Part shown: one piece after another, positions 31,151-40,883 of the stretch
Position numbering within the stretch: the first letter of the stretch is position 1
How the letters are laid out: each line of letters opens with the position of its first letter
DNA from: Sphingomonas sp. R647
Lineage (GTDB): Bacteria > Pseudomonadota > Alphaproteobacteria > Sphingomonadales > Sphingomonadaceae
NCBI RefSeq assembly: GCF_020177055.1
Contig: NZ_JAIQXT010000006.1
Span: 186,001-250,000 of the forward strand
Length of the DNA: 64,000 nt
Direction: 5' to 3'
Program-made: the position numbers and the translations under genes
Notes under the pieces: model-generated
What the model was told of the DNA's origin: nothing
Seen by the model: the letters and a program-made list of their open reading frames with translations, nothing else
The model's database searches: none

Positions 31151-32544
31151 ACCGATGCGTCCTTAAGTTGAGCGAGTGCCTGTGCATGGGTCGGCATCGC
31201 GCGCACCTCGGCGGCGATGGCGCGCAACTGGCGTTGGAACTCAACCATCAATTGCTGTTCGTCGACCAGCATCGCCTGTGGGTCGGGGCTGCGCGGGACG
31301 ATGCCATGGCCGGCCATGCACAAGGCCCAGCCATCCTCGACATGCGCCTCATGGTCGCAGTGCGCGAACATGCCGCGCGCCGCGAACAGGTCGCGCTTGG
31401 CGGCGAGCGCTGGCGAGACGCGGGCGGCGCGTGCCGCGTCCCAATAGGCCCCGCCGCGGCGGGCGAGGTGGAAATGCTGCGCGGAAAAATCGTCGATCCG
31501 CGCGCGCGTGCCCGCCAGTTCCGCGGTGTAGAGCGCCGCCTCCGGCATCGCCTTGCGGTCGACCGGCCAGAGCAGGATCAGCTGAGCGATAGCGAGTTGG
31601 AGTTCGAGCAGTCCGGCGGCGGCGAAGGTCGCGGACTCGCCATCGGGTTCGGCAATCGTGACGAGGTTGCCGCGCCAGCCGGGCTGACGGCGAGCTTCGA
31701 CCGGCTGCGGTCGGTCCGCATCGACCGGCCCTCCCGCCGCTTCCGCCATCGCAGCACGGGCGCCAGCGTCATCCATCTGCGTGCTCGCATAGTGGCACGC
31801 GACCGCCAGCCGGTCGTCGAGCGGGGTCAGCGTCGTCCACCCCGCATCCTGCGCAACGACGCGGCCATAGAGCGGAACCGGGTCGCGCCGCTCGGCCGAA
31901 CCCAGGATCATCCGGTCACAGCGCGGCGGCGCCCCCGTTGCCGCAGCCGACCAGCCGCCATCGGCACCGACCAGCAGATCGGCGTCGGGCGGCGTATTCT
32001 GAGCGGGCTCGATCCGCACGTCTGCGCCGCCGCATGCCTCCCGCAGCAGCGCGGCGTACCCAGCGGCATCGAGATGCCAGCCATGCTTCACCGCCTGCCG
32101 CGTCGCCGGATCGCGCGGCTGGCCGATCCGCCCCTGTTTCGCGGCCACTGCGGCGAGGCAGAATTCCTCCAGCGGCACCCCCAGCCCGGCATGCCGCGCG
32201 CGCGTCCAATGCTGGACGAAGGGCCGCCCGGCAAAGGGCGTGCCGGCGTCGCCATAGGCGTGCAGGAACCCGCTCCCGTCCCCCGCCCATCCGGCATAAA
32301 GCTGCCCGAGACTAAGCGTCCCCGCCGCCCGGTCGATCAGCGCCGCGTCGGAAAGACCGAGCAGGCGGTGAAAGGTGACGAGATCGGGCGGCGCGGCGAG
32401 CGCGGCATGCGGCGCGGGCAGTGTTCCGGTGTCGTACCAGGTGACCGCGACGCCCAGCCGGCCATAGGCACGCGCAATCGCCAGCGCCGCCATTGGGGCA
32501 GCAATGCCGCCGCCCAGCACCGCTACGCTCCGTATCGGACTCAC
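31147..32544 (-). CDS. Divergent tryptophan-halogenase-like flavoprotein
   Basis: A 465-residue member of the same superfamily but strongly diverged. The FAD motif is LGGGIAAPMAALAIA, lacking the usual GxGxxGW; there is no WxWxIP, and the VGVGEATVP motif is missing. The start is GTG 32544, which overlaps the upstream halogenase stop (GTGA). Short C-terminal similarity (AGHGIVPRSPDPQA, aligned with the GQGIVPGSGD segment of its neighbour) shows relatedness. It is probably not a halogenase and may act as a partner of the two flanking paralogues. Confidence 0.8.
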   Translation of the reverse strand: MSPIRSVAVLGGGIAAPMAALAIARAYGRLGVAVTWYDTGTLPAPHAALAAPPDLVTFHRLLGLSDAALIDRAAGTLSLGQLYAGWAGDGSGFLHAYGDAGTPFAGRPFVQHWTRARHAGLGVPLEEFCLAAVAAKQGRIGQPRDPATRQAVKHGWHLDAAGYAALLREACGGADVRIEPAQNTPPDADLLVGADGGWSAAATGAPPRCDRMILGSAERRDPVPLYGRVVAQDAGWTTLTPLDDRLAVACHYASTQMDDAGARAAMAEAAGGPVDADRPQPVEARRQPGWRGNLVTIAEPDGESATFAAAGLLELQLAIAQLILLWPVDRKAMPEAALYTAELAGTRARIDDFSAQHFHLARRGGAYWDAARAARVSPALAAKRDLFAARGMFAHCDHEAHVEDGWALCMAGHGIVPRSPDPQAMLVDEQQLMVEFQRQLRAIAAEVRAMPTHAQALAQLKDASV

Positions 32545-34046
32545 AGCGCGGGAGCCGGGCAATAGCGCGCGACGAACTCGGCATGCGACGGCGCGTCCGC
32601 GATCCCCTGCGCCACCGACGCGGCGAACCCGTCGAGCCGCTGCGCCAGCACGTCCTCCGGCATCGCATCGGCGAGCCGGTCGCCGGATCCCGGCACGATC
32701 CCCTGTCCCACGAACACCGCCTGCCAGCTGGTCGGACCGAACAGGCCGTCGCGATAGGCGGGGACATGCCCGCGATGCCGGAACGCCTCGATCCGCCCGT
32801 GGAGCGAGTCCGGCAGGTCCATCGTCGTCACTGCCTGCCACAGCGGCGCGTCGGCTTCGTTGGCGGCATAATGGAGGATCAGGAAGTCGCGGATGCGGTC
32901 ATATTCGACGTCCATCACGCGGTTGAATTCGGCGGGCAGCGCCGGGTCGACCGCGGGGCCGTCGGGCAACAGCGTCAGCAGGTGCATGATCGCCATCTGC
33001 ACGAGGTAGATGCTGGTCGATTCGAGCGGCTCGAGAAACCCGCCGGCCAGCCCCATGCCGATGACATTATGCGCCCACGCCCGCCGCCGCTTCCCCGCCT
33101 TGAACCGCAGCACGCGCGGATCGGCGAGCGCAGCGCCGTCGAGATTGGCGAGCAGGGTCGCCGCGGCCTCATCGTCCGAGACGTGCGCGCTGGCATAGAC
33201 ATAGCCGTTGCCGGTGCGGTGCTGGAGCGGGATGCGCCATTGCCATCCCGCCGGGCGGCGGGTCGAGCGGGTGTAGGGGGTGAAATCGTCCGACCGCGCC
33301 GACGGCACTGCCACCGCGCTGTCGCAGGGCAACCAGTGCGCCCAATCCTCCAGATCGACGCCGAGCGTCTGGCCGAGCAGCAGCGAACGGAAGCCCGAGC
33401 AATCGACGAACAGGTCACCGGTCACCTGCGCACCCGATGCCAGCGTCACGCCGGCGATGCCCCCGCCTTCGCCATCACGTTCGACCGAGACGATCCGCCC
33501 CTCGACGCGATCGACCCCACGCTCTTCGGCCCAGCGCCGCAGGAACCGGGCGTAGAGAAATGCGTCGAGATGATAGGCGTAGGAAAAGGCGTTGCGGACA
33601 TCGCCCGCCGCGCCATTGGGCAGCATGAAGCGATTGGCCCAGGCCATGACGATGGCGATGCAATAGTCCGGCAGCGGCGCGGCGCGGCCCGCGGCATTGG
33701 CGCGCGCCCAATAGCTGAAGAAATCCGCCTCGCCGATCGGGCGGCCAAAGGTGCCGAAGGGATGGATGTAGCGATCCCCCTGCCGCCCCCAGTTCACGAA
33801 CTCGATCCCCAGTTTGAAGCTCGCCTGGGTCGCCGCCATGAACGCGGCCTCGTCAAGGCCGAGATAGTCGTTGAAATCCTTCATCTGCGGCAGCGTGGCT
33901 TCGCCGACGCCGACCGTCCCGATCTCTTCAGATTCGACCAGCCGGACGCGATAGCGCGCTGGATCGAGCTTCGCCGCGCACGCTGCGGCACACATCCAGC
34001 CGGCGGTCCCGCCCCCGACAATCACTAGATCGAACCGCTTGTCCAT
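32541..34046 (-). CDS. Tryptophan-halogenase-family flavoprotein
   Basis: A 501-residue paralogue of the protein at 29660-31150. It has VIVGGGTAGWMCAAACA (FAD), VGVGEATLP, QASFKLGIEF (catalytic-type Lys), WQWRIP and FLEPLESTSIYL. First of three translationally coupled genes 65 bases downstream of the TonB-dependent receptor stop. The family is known from flavin-dependent halogenases, but genes in this context are conserved glycan-uptake accessories, so substrate and halide use should not be assumed. Confidence 0.9.
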   Translation of the reverse strand: MDKRFDLVIVGGGTAGWMCAAACAAKLDPARYRVRLVESEEIGTVGVGEATLPQMKDFNDYLGLDEAAFMAATQASFKLGIEFVNWGRQGDRYIHPFGTFGRPIGEADFFSYWARANAAGRAAPLPDYCIAIVMAWANRFMLPNGAAGDVRNAFSYAYHLDAFLYARFLRRWAEERGVDRVEGRIVSVERDGEGGGIAGVTLASGAQVTGDLFVDCSGFRSLLLGQTLGVDLEDWAHWLPCDSAVAVPSARSDDFTPYTRSTRRPAGWQWRIPLQHRTGNGYVYASAHVSDDEAAATLLANLDGAALADPRVLRFKAGKRRRAWAHNVIGMGLAGGFLEPLESTSIYLVQMAIMHLLTLLPDGPAVDPALPAEFNRVMDVEYDRIRDFLILHYAANEADAPLWQAVTTMDLPDSLHGRIEAFRHRGHVPAYRDGLFGPTSWQAVFVGQGIVPGSGDRLADAMPEDVLAQRLDGFAASVAQGIADAPSHAEFVARYCPAPAL

Positions 34047-34111
34047 TGCTGAAGCTTACCGCCCCAAGGCGACGGCGCCAGCCCCGTCAGGAACTGGCGC
34101 CGCATCCTGCA

Positions 34112-37100
34112 TCAGAAGTTCAACCGCAGCCCAAGCTGGAAGCGCCGGTCGTTCTTGAACCACGCGTTCGGCTTGAGCAGCCCGGTCGAGTCGACCTGCT
34201 GGTAGAGGACCGTGTCGGTGCCGAGCAGGTTCGAGCCCTCGAGGATGAACTCCATTTCCTTGGTCGCGCGGACGCGGATCGACGCATCGAGATAGCCGGT
34301 CGGACCCTGCCAGATCGGGAAGCCGACGCAGCAGTCGATCGCGGTGACCAGGTATTTGGAGCGCCAGTTATACGCGACGCGCGCCGATACCTTCCCCTTT
34401 TCGTACATGCCGACCAGGTTGAAGCTGTGCTCCGACACGCCTTCGAGCGCGTTGGCCTTCACCGTCGAGCTTTCGTAGGAAATGCCGCCACCGGCAGTTC
34501 CTGCGCCGGTCTCGTTGGTCAGGTTGACCGTCTCGATCCCGTCATTCTTGACATAGGTGTAGTTGGCCTGGACGCCGAGGCCGTCGAACGGTCCGGGCAG
34601 GAAGTCGAAAAAGGTCTGGAACGCGACCTCCGCGCCATAGATGCCGGCGCCCTCGCCATTGACCGGACGGTTCAGGCGCACCTGCTCCGTCACGCCGTTG
34701 TTGGCGATGGTCAGGTTGAACTGCCCGGCCTGGATATAGTCGTAGAACTGCTTGTAGAAGCCGGTGACCGTCAGCGATCCGGCACGCGCGAAGTAATATT
34801 CGAGCGTCAGATCGACCTGATCCGCAGTGATCGGCTTCAGCCCCGGATTGCCCGACGTGCCGGTGTACTGCCAGTTATAGGCGATCGGGTTGCCCGCCGC
34901 GTCACGCGTGACATTGGGGTCGCTGCGATCCGACAGATTGGGCGAGAGCCGGTTGATGTTGAGGAAGTTGCGCAACAGGCCGATGTCCGGCCGCGACATC
35001 GCCCGCGAATAGGCAAAGCGCGACACCAGCTTGTCGGTCAGGTCGAACTTCATGTTGAAGCTGGGTAGTGCGTGGAAATGGTTGACGCGGGTGGTATCGC
35101 CCACCGTCGCACCATTGTTAAACGCAACCTCGTTCGGCGTGATCACGCAGCCCGCCGTTGCGGTCGGATTGCCCGCACCATCGATGCCGCGCACACAGGT
35201 CAGGTCGGTCGCATTGAACGGGTTGGCAAAGGTCGTCGCGCCGACGGTCGCATCCTCCGTCCAGACCAGCCGAACGCCAAGGTTGCCCGAGATCTTCACG
35301 CCACCGATCGCCAGACCGTCGCCGCCGAACTTGGCCATCGCATAGGCGGCGGCGGTGCGCTCGCTCACGCGATGGATTTCGCTGGGCAGATAACAGCCAT
35401 AGTCGCCGCTGACGGTCTCACCCGCGCGATACCCCGCACCCGAGCAGACCGGGAAATACTCGCCAACGCCGAGCGCGGGACGCCCGAGCGTGCTCGCCAG
35501 CGTTTCGCGGTCGACCAGCCGGTCCATGTTGAAGAACACGAACGAATGCTGGTTGGTCTGATTGCCCGCGAAGAAATCCTGCCCGAAGGTGTGGATCACG
35601 TTGCTGCCACCGGGATAGACCGGCCGGTTGACGTTGAAATAGGGCGCCTGGGTATAGGTCCAGGTGTTGGAGATATTGGCCCAGTTATATGCACCCCAAC
35701 GCACGGTCTGGTCACGATCGGCATAGCGTGCGCCGACCTTGATCGCATCGAGCCAGCTCGATTCCACCGCATATTCCGCGTCGAAGCGAAGCGCGATCTC
35801 CTCGCCCTCGCTGTCCTCCGTGTGGTCGGTGATCGCGTAATAATGATAATTGCTGGCGTTGGTGAGGCCGCCGGGCGAGAGGTTGATATTGTCCGCGACC
35901 GGCGAAAATTCCAGGCGCGGATAGTCGCCGGTCAGGTCGACAAACGTGTTGGCATAGGTGCGCGACATGACCGATGCGTTGTAGTTGTTGACGCTCGCGT
36001 CGACATATTGCGCATCGAAGGTCAGGCGCAGCCGCTCGGAAATGTCCCAACGGAAGTTGAGGCCATAGTCCTGCGTGATCTGCTTATTACGCAGTGCGTT
36101 GACGGACGTATCGACCTGCGGCGCGCGGCGGGCATTGGTGCAGCCTTCCCACGCATAGCAGCGATTGTAGAACGCCTGACCGGCCTCGTTCACGCCCAGG
36201 CCCAGATTGTCGTTGCCTTCGCCAACATAAGGACGCGGCGCCGACCACCAGCCGGACAGGAAGTTCCCGTCGGAATCGAACGCGAAGGGTGCCGTACCCT
36301 CCAACGGCGCGACCTGGCTGTTATCGCTGTACCGGAAGTCGCTCGGGCGACCATAAAGGTCCGGGTTGAAGGCGCTGGAGAACACCGAATGTTCGCGCCA
36401 GCTATTGTCATATTGTGAGCGGTTGTACTGACCGGTCAGCTGCATCTTTTCGTCGAGCGATTTCCACTGGACCGCCGCCGCGACGCCGTACCGCTTGCGG
36501 TCATAGAGGTTCTCACGCAGCGAAATGCCGCTCGGGATATATTGCGTGCCGGGGCCAAAGGCGCCGTCGAAGATGCCCATGCGCTCGAACTGCACGCCCT
36601 GGCTCGACGTGATCGCGTGCGAATAGGCACCGTTCACCATCACGCCGACCTCACCGATGCCGGTCATCCAGCGATCGGAGAAGATGCCTGAGATGTCCGC
36701 CGTCGGCTCTTCGGCGATGTCGCCATAGCTGCCCTTGATCGACAGCGAGATCAGGCGCCCGTCGCTGTCGAACGGCACGCGCGTGCGCAGGTTGACGGTG
36801 CCAGCGATGCCGCCTTCGATCAGGTCGGCGGTCTGGTTCTTGTACACATCGACGCCGCCCAGCAGTTCGGGCGAGATGTCCTGCCAGCTCAGGCCACGCG
36901 AGCTGTTCGCGCTGAACACGTCGCGGCCGTTGAATTCCGAACGGACCTGGCTGAGGCCGCGAACAATGACGCCCGACGGTTCGGCCGAGAAGTGCGAGGT
37001 GTCGTCAGTGCCAGCAAAGCGCACAACGGTGATGCCGGGCACGCGCTGAAGCGCCTCGGCCACCGACTTGTCGGGAAAGGACCCGATATCCTCGGCGGTG

Positions 37101-37312
37101 ATCGAATCGACCACCGTGTCGGCGTTCCGTTTGCGGTTCTGCGCCGATTCGAGATTTTCGCGAATTCCGGTGATGACGATCGTGTCACCCTCATCCGGTG
37201 CGGCTGCTTCCTGTGCCAGCGCCGGCGCGCTGATTGCGCTGGCCAGTGCGGCGATGCAGATCCCTTGCAGCAGACGGCGCCCATGCGCAGCCGCGACTGT
37301 CCGTTCGATCAT
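34112..37312 (-). CDS. TonB-dependent receptor, probable chito-oligosaccharide/GlcNAc transporter
   Basis: A 1066-residue outer-membrane receptor. A signal peptide (ATG 37312, ending PALAQE) is followed by the TonB-box-like DTIVITGIRENLESAQ, plug domain (SITAEDIGSFPDKSVAEALQ, IVRGLSQVRSEFNG) and a long beta barrel ending in an aromatic-type terminus, RRFQLGLRLNF. This is the TIGR01782 (Caulobacter-type) class. The downstream halogenase trio and divergent nag genes point to import of chitin oligosaccharides. The upstream region carries candidate NagR half-sites. Confidence 0.95.
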   Translation of the reverse strand: MIERTVAAAHGRRLLQGICIAALASAISAPALAQEAAAPDEGDTIVITGIRENLESAQNRKRNADTVVDSITAEDIGSFPDKSVAEALQRVPGITVVRFAGTDDTSHFSAEPSGVIVRGLSQVRSEFNGRDVFSANSSRGLSWQDISPELLGGVDVYKNQTADLIEGGIAGTVNLRTRVPFDSDGRLISLSIKGSYGDIAEEPTADISGIFSDRWMTGIGEVGVMVNGAYSHAITSSQGVQFERMGIFDGAFGPGTQYIPSGISLRENLYDRKRYGVAAAVQWKSLDEKMQLTGQYNRSQYDNSWREHSVFSSAFNPDLYGRPSDFRYSDNSQVAPLEGTAPFAFDSDGNFLSGWWSAPRPYVGEGNDNLGLGVNEAGQAFYNRCYAWEGCTNARRAPQVDTSVNALRNKQITQDYGLNFRWDISERLRLTFDAQYVDASVNNYNASVMSRTYANTFVDLTGDYPRLEFSPVADNINLSPGGLTNASNYHYYAITDHTEDSEGEEIALRFDAEYAVESSWLDAIKVGARYADRDQTVRWGAYNWANISNTWTYTQAPYFNVNRPVYPGGSNVIHTFGQDFFAGNQTNQHSFVFFNMDRLVDRETLASTLGRPALGVGEYFPVCSGAGYRAGETVSGDYGCYLPSEIHRVSERTAAAYAMAKFGGDGLAIGGVKISGNLGVRLVWTEDATVGATTFANPFNATDLTCVRGIDGAGNPTATAGCVITPNEVAFNNGATVGDTTRVNHFHALPSFNMKFDLTDKLVSRFAYSRAMSRPDIGLLRNFLNINRLSPNLSDRSDPNVTRDAAGNPIAYNWQYTGTSGNPGLKPITADQVDLTLEYYFARAGSLTVTGFYKQFYDYIQAGQFNLTIANNGVTEQVRLNRPVNGEGAGIYGAEVAFQTFFDFLPGPFDGLGVQANYTYVKNDGIETVNLTNETGAGTAGGGISYESSTVKANALEGVSEHSFNLVGMYEKGKVSARVAYNWRSKYLVTAIDCCVGFPIWQGPTGYLDASIRVRATKEMEFILEGSNLLGTDTVLYQQVDSTGLLKPNAWFKNDRRFQLGLRLNF

Positions 37313-37362
37313 TCCCCATCTCCCCATTTTTCCCCGGCCTCCGCTCGCTCCCTACGAACTTC

Positions 37363-37397
37363 GATGAGACCAATTACGCCATTGGGCTATTACCAAT
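37363..37397. promoter_or_regulatory. Cluster of CCAAT/ATTGG half-sites, candidate NagR operator
   Basis: Between the divergent receptor and NagX genes lie CCAAT (37370-37374), ATTGG (37381-37385) and CCAAT (37393-37397), spaced by 6 and 7 bases so that both adjacent pairs form inverted repeats. ATTGG-N6-CCAAT is the layout of the NagR/YvoA-type site ATTGGTCTAGACCAAT. GATGAGACCAAT (37363-37374) recurs exactly upstream of the deaminase gene. Confidence 0.55.
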
Positions 37398-37489
37398 AGA
37401 CTACAAATCCAAGATGCTGTCTATTGCAAATTTGCGACGACGCATGAATTGTTCGTCGGCGGCGGGACTGGGGATAGGGGGAGTGCGCG

Positions 37490-38566
37490 ATGCGCCTGAT
37501 TTCACTGGATGTGTTGCGCGGACTGACCGTCGCGGGGATGATTCTGGTCAATTCCGCCGCGGCGATGAAATGGGGCGCCGAGGCTGATGTAGCCGGGATT
37601 CTGCTGCACAAAAGCTGGGATGGCCTGACCCTCGCCGATCTTGTCTTCCCCGGATTCCTGACGATGGTGGGGATCGCCATCCCCTTCTCGCTACGCGACT
37701 CCACGCCGGGGCAACAGGGCCGCGCCTTGGCCCGCGCGGGTCGGCTGATCCTGCTCGGACTGGTGCTGTCCAACCTCTATTGGGCCGCAGACTTTGCTGC
37801 GTCCGAGTTTCGCGTGTTCGGCGTGCTGCAGCGAATCGGGCTGGTCTATGGTGCCTGCGCGCTGCTGTATCTCGCGTGCGGGCCGCGCGTGCGGATGGCG
37901 CTGATCGCGGTGCTGCTGATCGGGTACTGGCCGTTCACGTTGCTCCCCGCACTCGACGGATTGCCCAATGATTTGTGGCAGCGCGGGCATAATTTCGCCG
38001 CCTCGCTCGACCGCGTTGTGCTTGGTACGCATCTCTATGTGCAGGGGCCGGAAGGCTATGATCCGGAAGGAATTCTCGGCACCCTTCCCGCCATCGCGCA
38101 GGGACTGATCGGCGTCGCGCTGGGCGAGATGTTGCGGGATCGCAGCGGCGGACGCACCCGCGCTCTGGCGATCGCGGGCGGCGCGATGGTCGCGCTGGGT
38201 TTGGCGTGGAGCTTCGCCTTTCCGATCGTCAAGGACATCTGGTCGAGCAGCTTCGTGCTGGTCACCGCCGGCATCACGACGCTGGCGCTCGCCGCGCTCC
38301 ATCCGCTGCTTGACCGCGAAGGCCGCACTCCCGGCCTCGTCGCGACCGCGATGATCGCGTTCGGCACCAACGCCATCGCCGCCTATACGCTGCACCAGGT
38401 GACCGCAGGCGTCGTAGCGTGGGATCTGCTGCTCATCCCCTTCCACGCGACGCGCGCGACACTGGGCGATCCGCTGGCGTCGCTGATCCCGGTGGCGCTC
38501 TATATGGTGCTGATCTGGGCTGCGATGGAGTGGCTGCGGCGCAGGAACTGGATCATCAAAATCTGA
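37490..38566 (+). CDS. nagX: NagX-like multi-pass membrane protein (DUF5009/heparan-alpha-glucosaminide N-acetyltransferase-like)
   Basis: A 358-residue protein with about ten transmembrane helices. It starts RLISLDVLRGLTVAGMILVN, the characteristic motif of this family, and has FPGFLTMVGIAIPFSLR next. Relatives in bacterial GlcNAc loci are called NagX and are thought to transport or acylate amino sugars at the inner membrane; the mechanism is uncertain. First gene of the nag operon, divergent from the receptor, behind the candidate operator. Confidence 0.85.
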   Translation: MRLISLDVLRGLTVAGMILVNSAAAMKWGAEADVAGILLHKSWDGLTLADLVFPGFLTMVGIAIPFSLRDSTPGQQGRALARAGRLILLGLVLSNLYWAADFAASEFRVFGVLQRIGLVYGACALLYLACGPRVRMALIAVLLIGYWPFTLLPALDGLPNDLWQRGHNFAASLDRVVLGTHLYVQGPEGYDPEGILGTLPAIAQGLIGVALGEMLRDRSGGRTRALAIAGGAMVALGLAWSFAFPIVKDIWSSSFVLVTAGITTLALAALHPLLDREGRTPGLVATAMIAFGTNAIAAYTLHQVTAGVVAWDLLLIPFHATRATLGDPLASLIPVALYMVLIWAAMEWLRRRNWIIKI

Positions 38567-38582
38567 TGGAGGAATACCTCTT

Positions 38583-38594
38583 GATGAGACCAAT
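38583..38594 (+). promoter_or_regulatory. Second copy of the GATGAGACCAAT motif, candidate NagR half-site
   Basis: An exact 12-base copy of the motif at 37363-37374, lying 64 bases before the deaminase ATG in the 91-base gap after nagX. Sharing between two promoters of one pathway supports a regulatory role. Confidence 0.5.
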
Positions 38595-38657
38595 ATAACA
38601 ACTATAGTACCAGAAGCGGACGCGGAATGCGTCACAACCGGGTAAGGAAGGGCGGCA

Positions 38658-39701
38658 ATGGCGGGGGCAACGGCAATGGCCGAGCGCACCACCCTGATGG
38701 AGAGCGAAGCCGGCGAGGCAGCGGACGCGGTTGCGCGCCTGCTCGACGCCAATCGCGCCGCCTTTGATCGGATCGCGGCGCGGCTGATCGCCCATCCGCC
38801 GGAGACAGTCATCACCTGCGCGCGCGGGTCGTCCGATCATGCCGCGACCTACGCCAAATATCTGATCGAGACGCATATCGGCGTGCCGGTCGCGTCGGCG
38901 GCGCTGTCGGTCGCGACGCTGTTCGACGCGCCCTTGGTCTCGGGCAACCGACTGGTCATTGCCATCTCGCAATCGGGCCGCAGCCCCGACCTGCTCGCCA
39001 CGGTCGCGATGCATCGGCGCGCGGGCGGCTATGTCGTGGCGCTGGTCAATGCCGAGGATGCGCCGCTGTGTGCGCTGGCGGATGAGGTGATCGCCCTATC
39101 CGCCGGGCCGGAGCGGTCGGTCGCTGCGACCAAATCCTATATTGCCTCGCTCGCCGGTATCGCGGCGCTGACCGGTGCCTGGGCGCGCGACGCCGCGCTC
39201 GCGGCGGGGGTGGCGCAGCTGCCCGACATGCTGCGCGCCGCCTGGGCGCTCGACTGGTCGGCTGGCGTTTCGGCGCTGGTGGAGGCGGACAATCTGTTCG
39301 TGCTCGGGCGCGGTCACGGCTATGGCATCGCGCAGGAAGCGGCACTCAAGTTCAAGGAGACCTGTGCCCTGCATGCCGAGAGTTTCAGCGCGGCAGAGGT
39401 GCGGCACGGGCCGATGGCGATCGTCGGGCGCGATTTTTATGTCCTCGCATTCGGTGGCAGTGATCGCGCGGGTGCGAGCGTCCGCGAAACCGCCAGCGAA
39501 TTCCGCGCACGCGGCGCGCGGCTGTTGCTGGCCGACCCCGTCGCCGCCGATGCCGACCTGCCCGCGCTGGTGGCGCATCCGGCGATCGAGCCGCTGCTGA
39601 TGGTGCAGAGCTTCTATGGCCTGGCCAACCGGCTGGCGCTGGCACGCGGGCTCAACCCCGATGCCCCGCCGCACCTGCGCAAGGTGACCGAGACTTTATG
39701 A
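38658..39701 (+). CDS. nagB-II: SIS-domain glucosamine-6-phosphate deaminase (NagB-II type)
   Basis: A 347-residue cytoplasmic protein with two SIS domains, like the second half of GlmS without the glutaminase domain. ITCARGSSDHAATYAKYL and ISQSGRSPDLL form the sugar-phosphate site of the first domain, and LGRGHGYGIAQEAALKFKE that of the second. It should convert GlcN-6-P to Fru-6-P and ammonia. It overlaps nagA by four bases. Context and the missing glutaminase domain separate it from GlmS. Confidence 0.9.
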   Translation: MAGATAMAERTTLMESEAGEAADAVARLLDANRAAFDRIAARLIAHPPETVITCARGSSDHAATYAKYLIETHIGVPVASAALSVATLFDAPLVSGNRLVIAISQSGRSPDLLATVAMHRRAGGYVVALVNAEDAPLCALADEVIALSAGPERSVAATKSYIASLAGIAALTGAWARDAALAAGVAQLPDMLRAAWALDWSAGVSALVEADNLFVLGRGHGYGIAQEAALKFKETCALHAESFSAAEVRHGPMAIVGRDFYVLAFGGSDRAGASVRETASEFRARGARLLLADPVAADADLPALVAHPAIEPLLMVQSFYGLANRLALARGLNPDAPPHLRKVTETL

Positions 39702-40864
39702 TCGTTCGCATCGTCAACGGGCGCATCGCGACGCCGAAACAGGTGCTTGAGTCGGCAGATGTCACCGTCGCCGGCGAGCGCATTGCCGCGATCGCCCCGG
39801 TCGCATCGGGCCGCGCCGACGGCATCATCGACCTTGACGGCGGCTGGCTGCTGCCCGGCTTTATCGATTGCCAGGTTAATGGCGGCGGCGGGGTGTTGTT
39901 CAACGACCATGCCGATCCGCAGGCGATTGCCGCGATCGGCGCAGCGCATGCCGGGTTCGGCACCACGGGCTTCCTGCCCACGCTGATCAGCGACACCGCG
40001 CCGCAGATAGCCGCCGCGCTCGACGCGGTCGATGCCGCGATCGGGCAAGGCGTTCCCGGCGTGCTCGGCATCCATATCGAGGGGCCGTTCATCAACGCGG
40101 TGAAGCGCGGCATCCATGAGGCGCACCGCATTCGCAAGCTCGACAGCGACACGCTGGCGTTGCTCACCGCGCCGCGGCGCGGGCGGGTGATGCTGACGCT
40201 GGCGCCCGAACAATGCGCGATCGAGGATATCGCCACGCTGACCCGCCACGGCGTGATCGTCAGCGCGGGGCACAGCGACGCGACCTATGACGAAGCGAAA
40301 CGCGCGATCGGCGCCGGACTGTCCGGGGTCACGCATCTGTTCAACGCGATGTCGCCGTTGCACCACCGCGCGCCGGGGCTGGTCGGCGCGGCGCTTGATT
40401 CCAACATCTGGTGCGGACTGATCGTCGACGACGCGCATCTGCATCCGGCAGCGGTGCGGATCGCGGTCAAGGCCAAGGGCGTCGACCGGCTGATGCTGGT
40501 CACCGACGCGATGCCGACGGTCGGCACCGACGCGAGTGAATTCATGCTGCAGGGCAAGCGGATTACCGTGCGCAACGGCGTGTGCGTATTCACCGACGGT
40601 ACGCTGGCGGGGACGCATCTCGACATGGCCTCGGCCCTGCGCAACACGGTGGAGAATACTGGGCTGTCCGTCCCCGACGCTGCGACGATGGCGAGCACGA
40701 CCCCGGCACGCTTCCTGTCGCTCGGCGATCAGCGCGGCGCACTCACGAACGGCCTGCGCGCCGACTGGATCTGCCTCGATCGCGACCTGCGGCCGGCCGG
40801 CACCTGGATCGGCGGTATCCCGCTCGCGATCGACGCTCCTGCGCGCCTGCGCGCTTCTCAATAA
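39698..40864 (+). CDS. nagA: N-acetylglucosamine-6-phosphate deacetylase
   Basis: A 388-residue amidohydrolase. PGFIDCQVNGGGGVLFND is the N-terminal metal-barrel signature, HIEGPFIN carries the metal-binding Glu, SAGHSDATYDE and THLFNAM hold metal/substrate His residues, and LVTDAMPTVG the catalytic Asp. It removes acetate from GlcNAc-6-P made by the PTS below. Start ATG overlaps the deaminase stop; the gene ends 19 bases before the PTS fusion gene. Confidence 0.96.
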   Translation: MIVRIVNGRIATPKQVLESADVTVAGERIAAIAPVASGRADGIIDLDGGWLLPGFIDCQVNGGGGVLFNDHADPQAIAAIGAAHAGFGTTGFLPTLISDTAPQIAAALDAVDAAIGQGVPGVLGIHIEGPFINAVKRGIHEAHRIRKLDSDTLALLTAPRRGRVMLTLAPEQCAIEDIATLTRHGVIVSAGHSDATYDEAKRAIGAGLSGVTHLFNAMSPLHHRAPGLVGAALDSNIWCGLIVDDAHLHPAAVRIAVKAKGVDRLMLVTDAMPTVGTDASEFMLQGKRITVRNGVCVFTDGTLAGTHLDMASALRNTVENTGLSVPDAATMASTTPARFLSLGDQRGALTNGLRADWICLDRDLRPAGTWIGGIPLAIDAPARLRASQ

Positions 40865-40883
40865 CGAAAGGACCGGCGGCACG

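Noticed and set aside
29660..34046. Halogenated natural-product pathway
   Set aside because: The halogenase-family genes are coupled to a TonB-dependent receptor within a GlcNAc locus, and no biosynthetic core enzymes adjoin them.
38658..39701. GlmS (glucosamine-6-phosphate synthase)
   Set aside because: The N-terminal glutaminase domain is absent and the gene overlaps nagA, fitting the catabolic deaminase.
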